Below are positions 14,293 to 14,321 of a DNA stretch of 14,321 nucleotides, piece by piece; positions within the stretch are counted from its first letter, which is position 1, and each line of letters begins with the position of its first letter. This stretch comes from Bacteroidota bacterium (GTDB lineage: Bacteria; Spirochaetota; Spirochaetia; JABMQR01). The position numbers were made by a program, and so were the translations under genes. The DNA is taken from the NCBI GenBank assembly GCA_013202335.1, contig JABMQR010000369.1, forward strand, positions 1 through 14,321, written 5' to 3'. A model generated the notes under the pieces. That model did no database searches. It was not told the DNA's origin and saw only the letters and a list, made by a program, of their open reading frames with translations.

Positions 14293-14321
14293 ATGACCAC
14301 GCCCCGCAGCAATCTGGGAAA
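14293..14321 (+). CDS. 5' end of the ROK regulator gene (partial, cut by the window end)
   Basis: ATG followed by 26 more bases encodes MTTPRSNLG and the start of the next codon, identical to the beginning of the gene at 97-1326. It is either the same gene seen again across a circular join or the start of a second copy in a tandem array. Confidence 0.7.

Larger units (their letters stand above)
14197..14321. repeat. Terminal direct repeat, right copy (identical to 1-125)
   Basis: This is an exact second copy of the first 125 bases. It begins in the -10 region of the iolI-like promoter and ends 29 bases into the ROK reading frame, exactly where the window stops. An overlap ending at the window edge is what a circular or tandemly repeated sequence gives when written linearly. 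Confidence 0.97.

Overview
The window is a compact bacterial catabolic gene cluster built around carbocyclic polyol (inositol-type) degradation. It has eleven complete protein genes, two transcription regulators among them, and no rRNA, tRNA, CRISPR, transposase, phage, replication or transfer gene. Base composition looks mid-40s percent G+C by eye. Strong purine-rich Shine-Dalgarno sites and sigma-70-type promoters are visible throughout. The mix of ROK and LacI regulators, a URO-D-like protein and CoA-transferase/thiolase genes fits an anaerobic fermenter such as a Bacillota or Spirochaetota member. That taxonomic guess is weak.

The first 125 bases are repeated exactly as the last 125 (1-125 = 14197-14321). 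The sequence therefore closes on itself as a 14,196-bp unit: a circular contig, or one unit of a tandem duplication. When closed, the divergent promoter region between the iolI-like gene and the ROK regulator gene becomes continuous across the join.

Layout: (a) ROK-family regulator (97-1326, +) and LacI-family regulator (1323-2375, -) converge with overlapping stop codons. (b) Divergent from lacI is a URO-D-like protein gene (2536-3822, +), with a perfect 14-bp palindromic operator on its promoter. (c) A bidirectional terminator (3852-3887) separates it from a long minus-strand operon, read from right to left: Gfo/Idh/MocA dehydrogenase, CoA-transferase A, CoA-transferase B, thiolase, IolD, IolE (10913 down to 3934). 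(d) Upstream of this is an IolE/MocC-like TIM-barrel gene (11967-11059, -). Both this gene and the operon are preceded by consensus-like promoters carrying the same CAAACGTTTG operator core. (e) iolG (13190-12174, -) ends in a strong terminator and is preceded by an IolI-like isomerase gene (14134-13313, -).

How the genes fit together: IolG would oxidise an inositol to an inosose, IolI would interconvert inososes, IolE would dehydrate inosose, and IolD would open the ring to 5-deoxyglucuronate. The usual later enzymes (IolB, IolC, IolJ, IolA) and any transporter are absent. In their place, in the same operon as iolD and iolE, sit a second dehydrogenase, a two-subunit CoA-transferase and a biosynthetic-type thiolase. 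That is the enzyme set needed to make a beta-keto acid, activate it and cleave it to acetyl-CoA. A phosphorylation-independent, CoA-dependent lower branch of inositol degradation is the most interesting hypothesis here, but it is inference.
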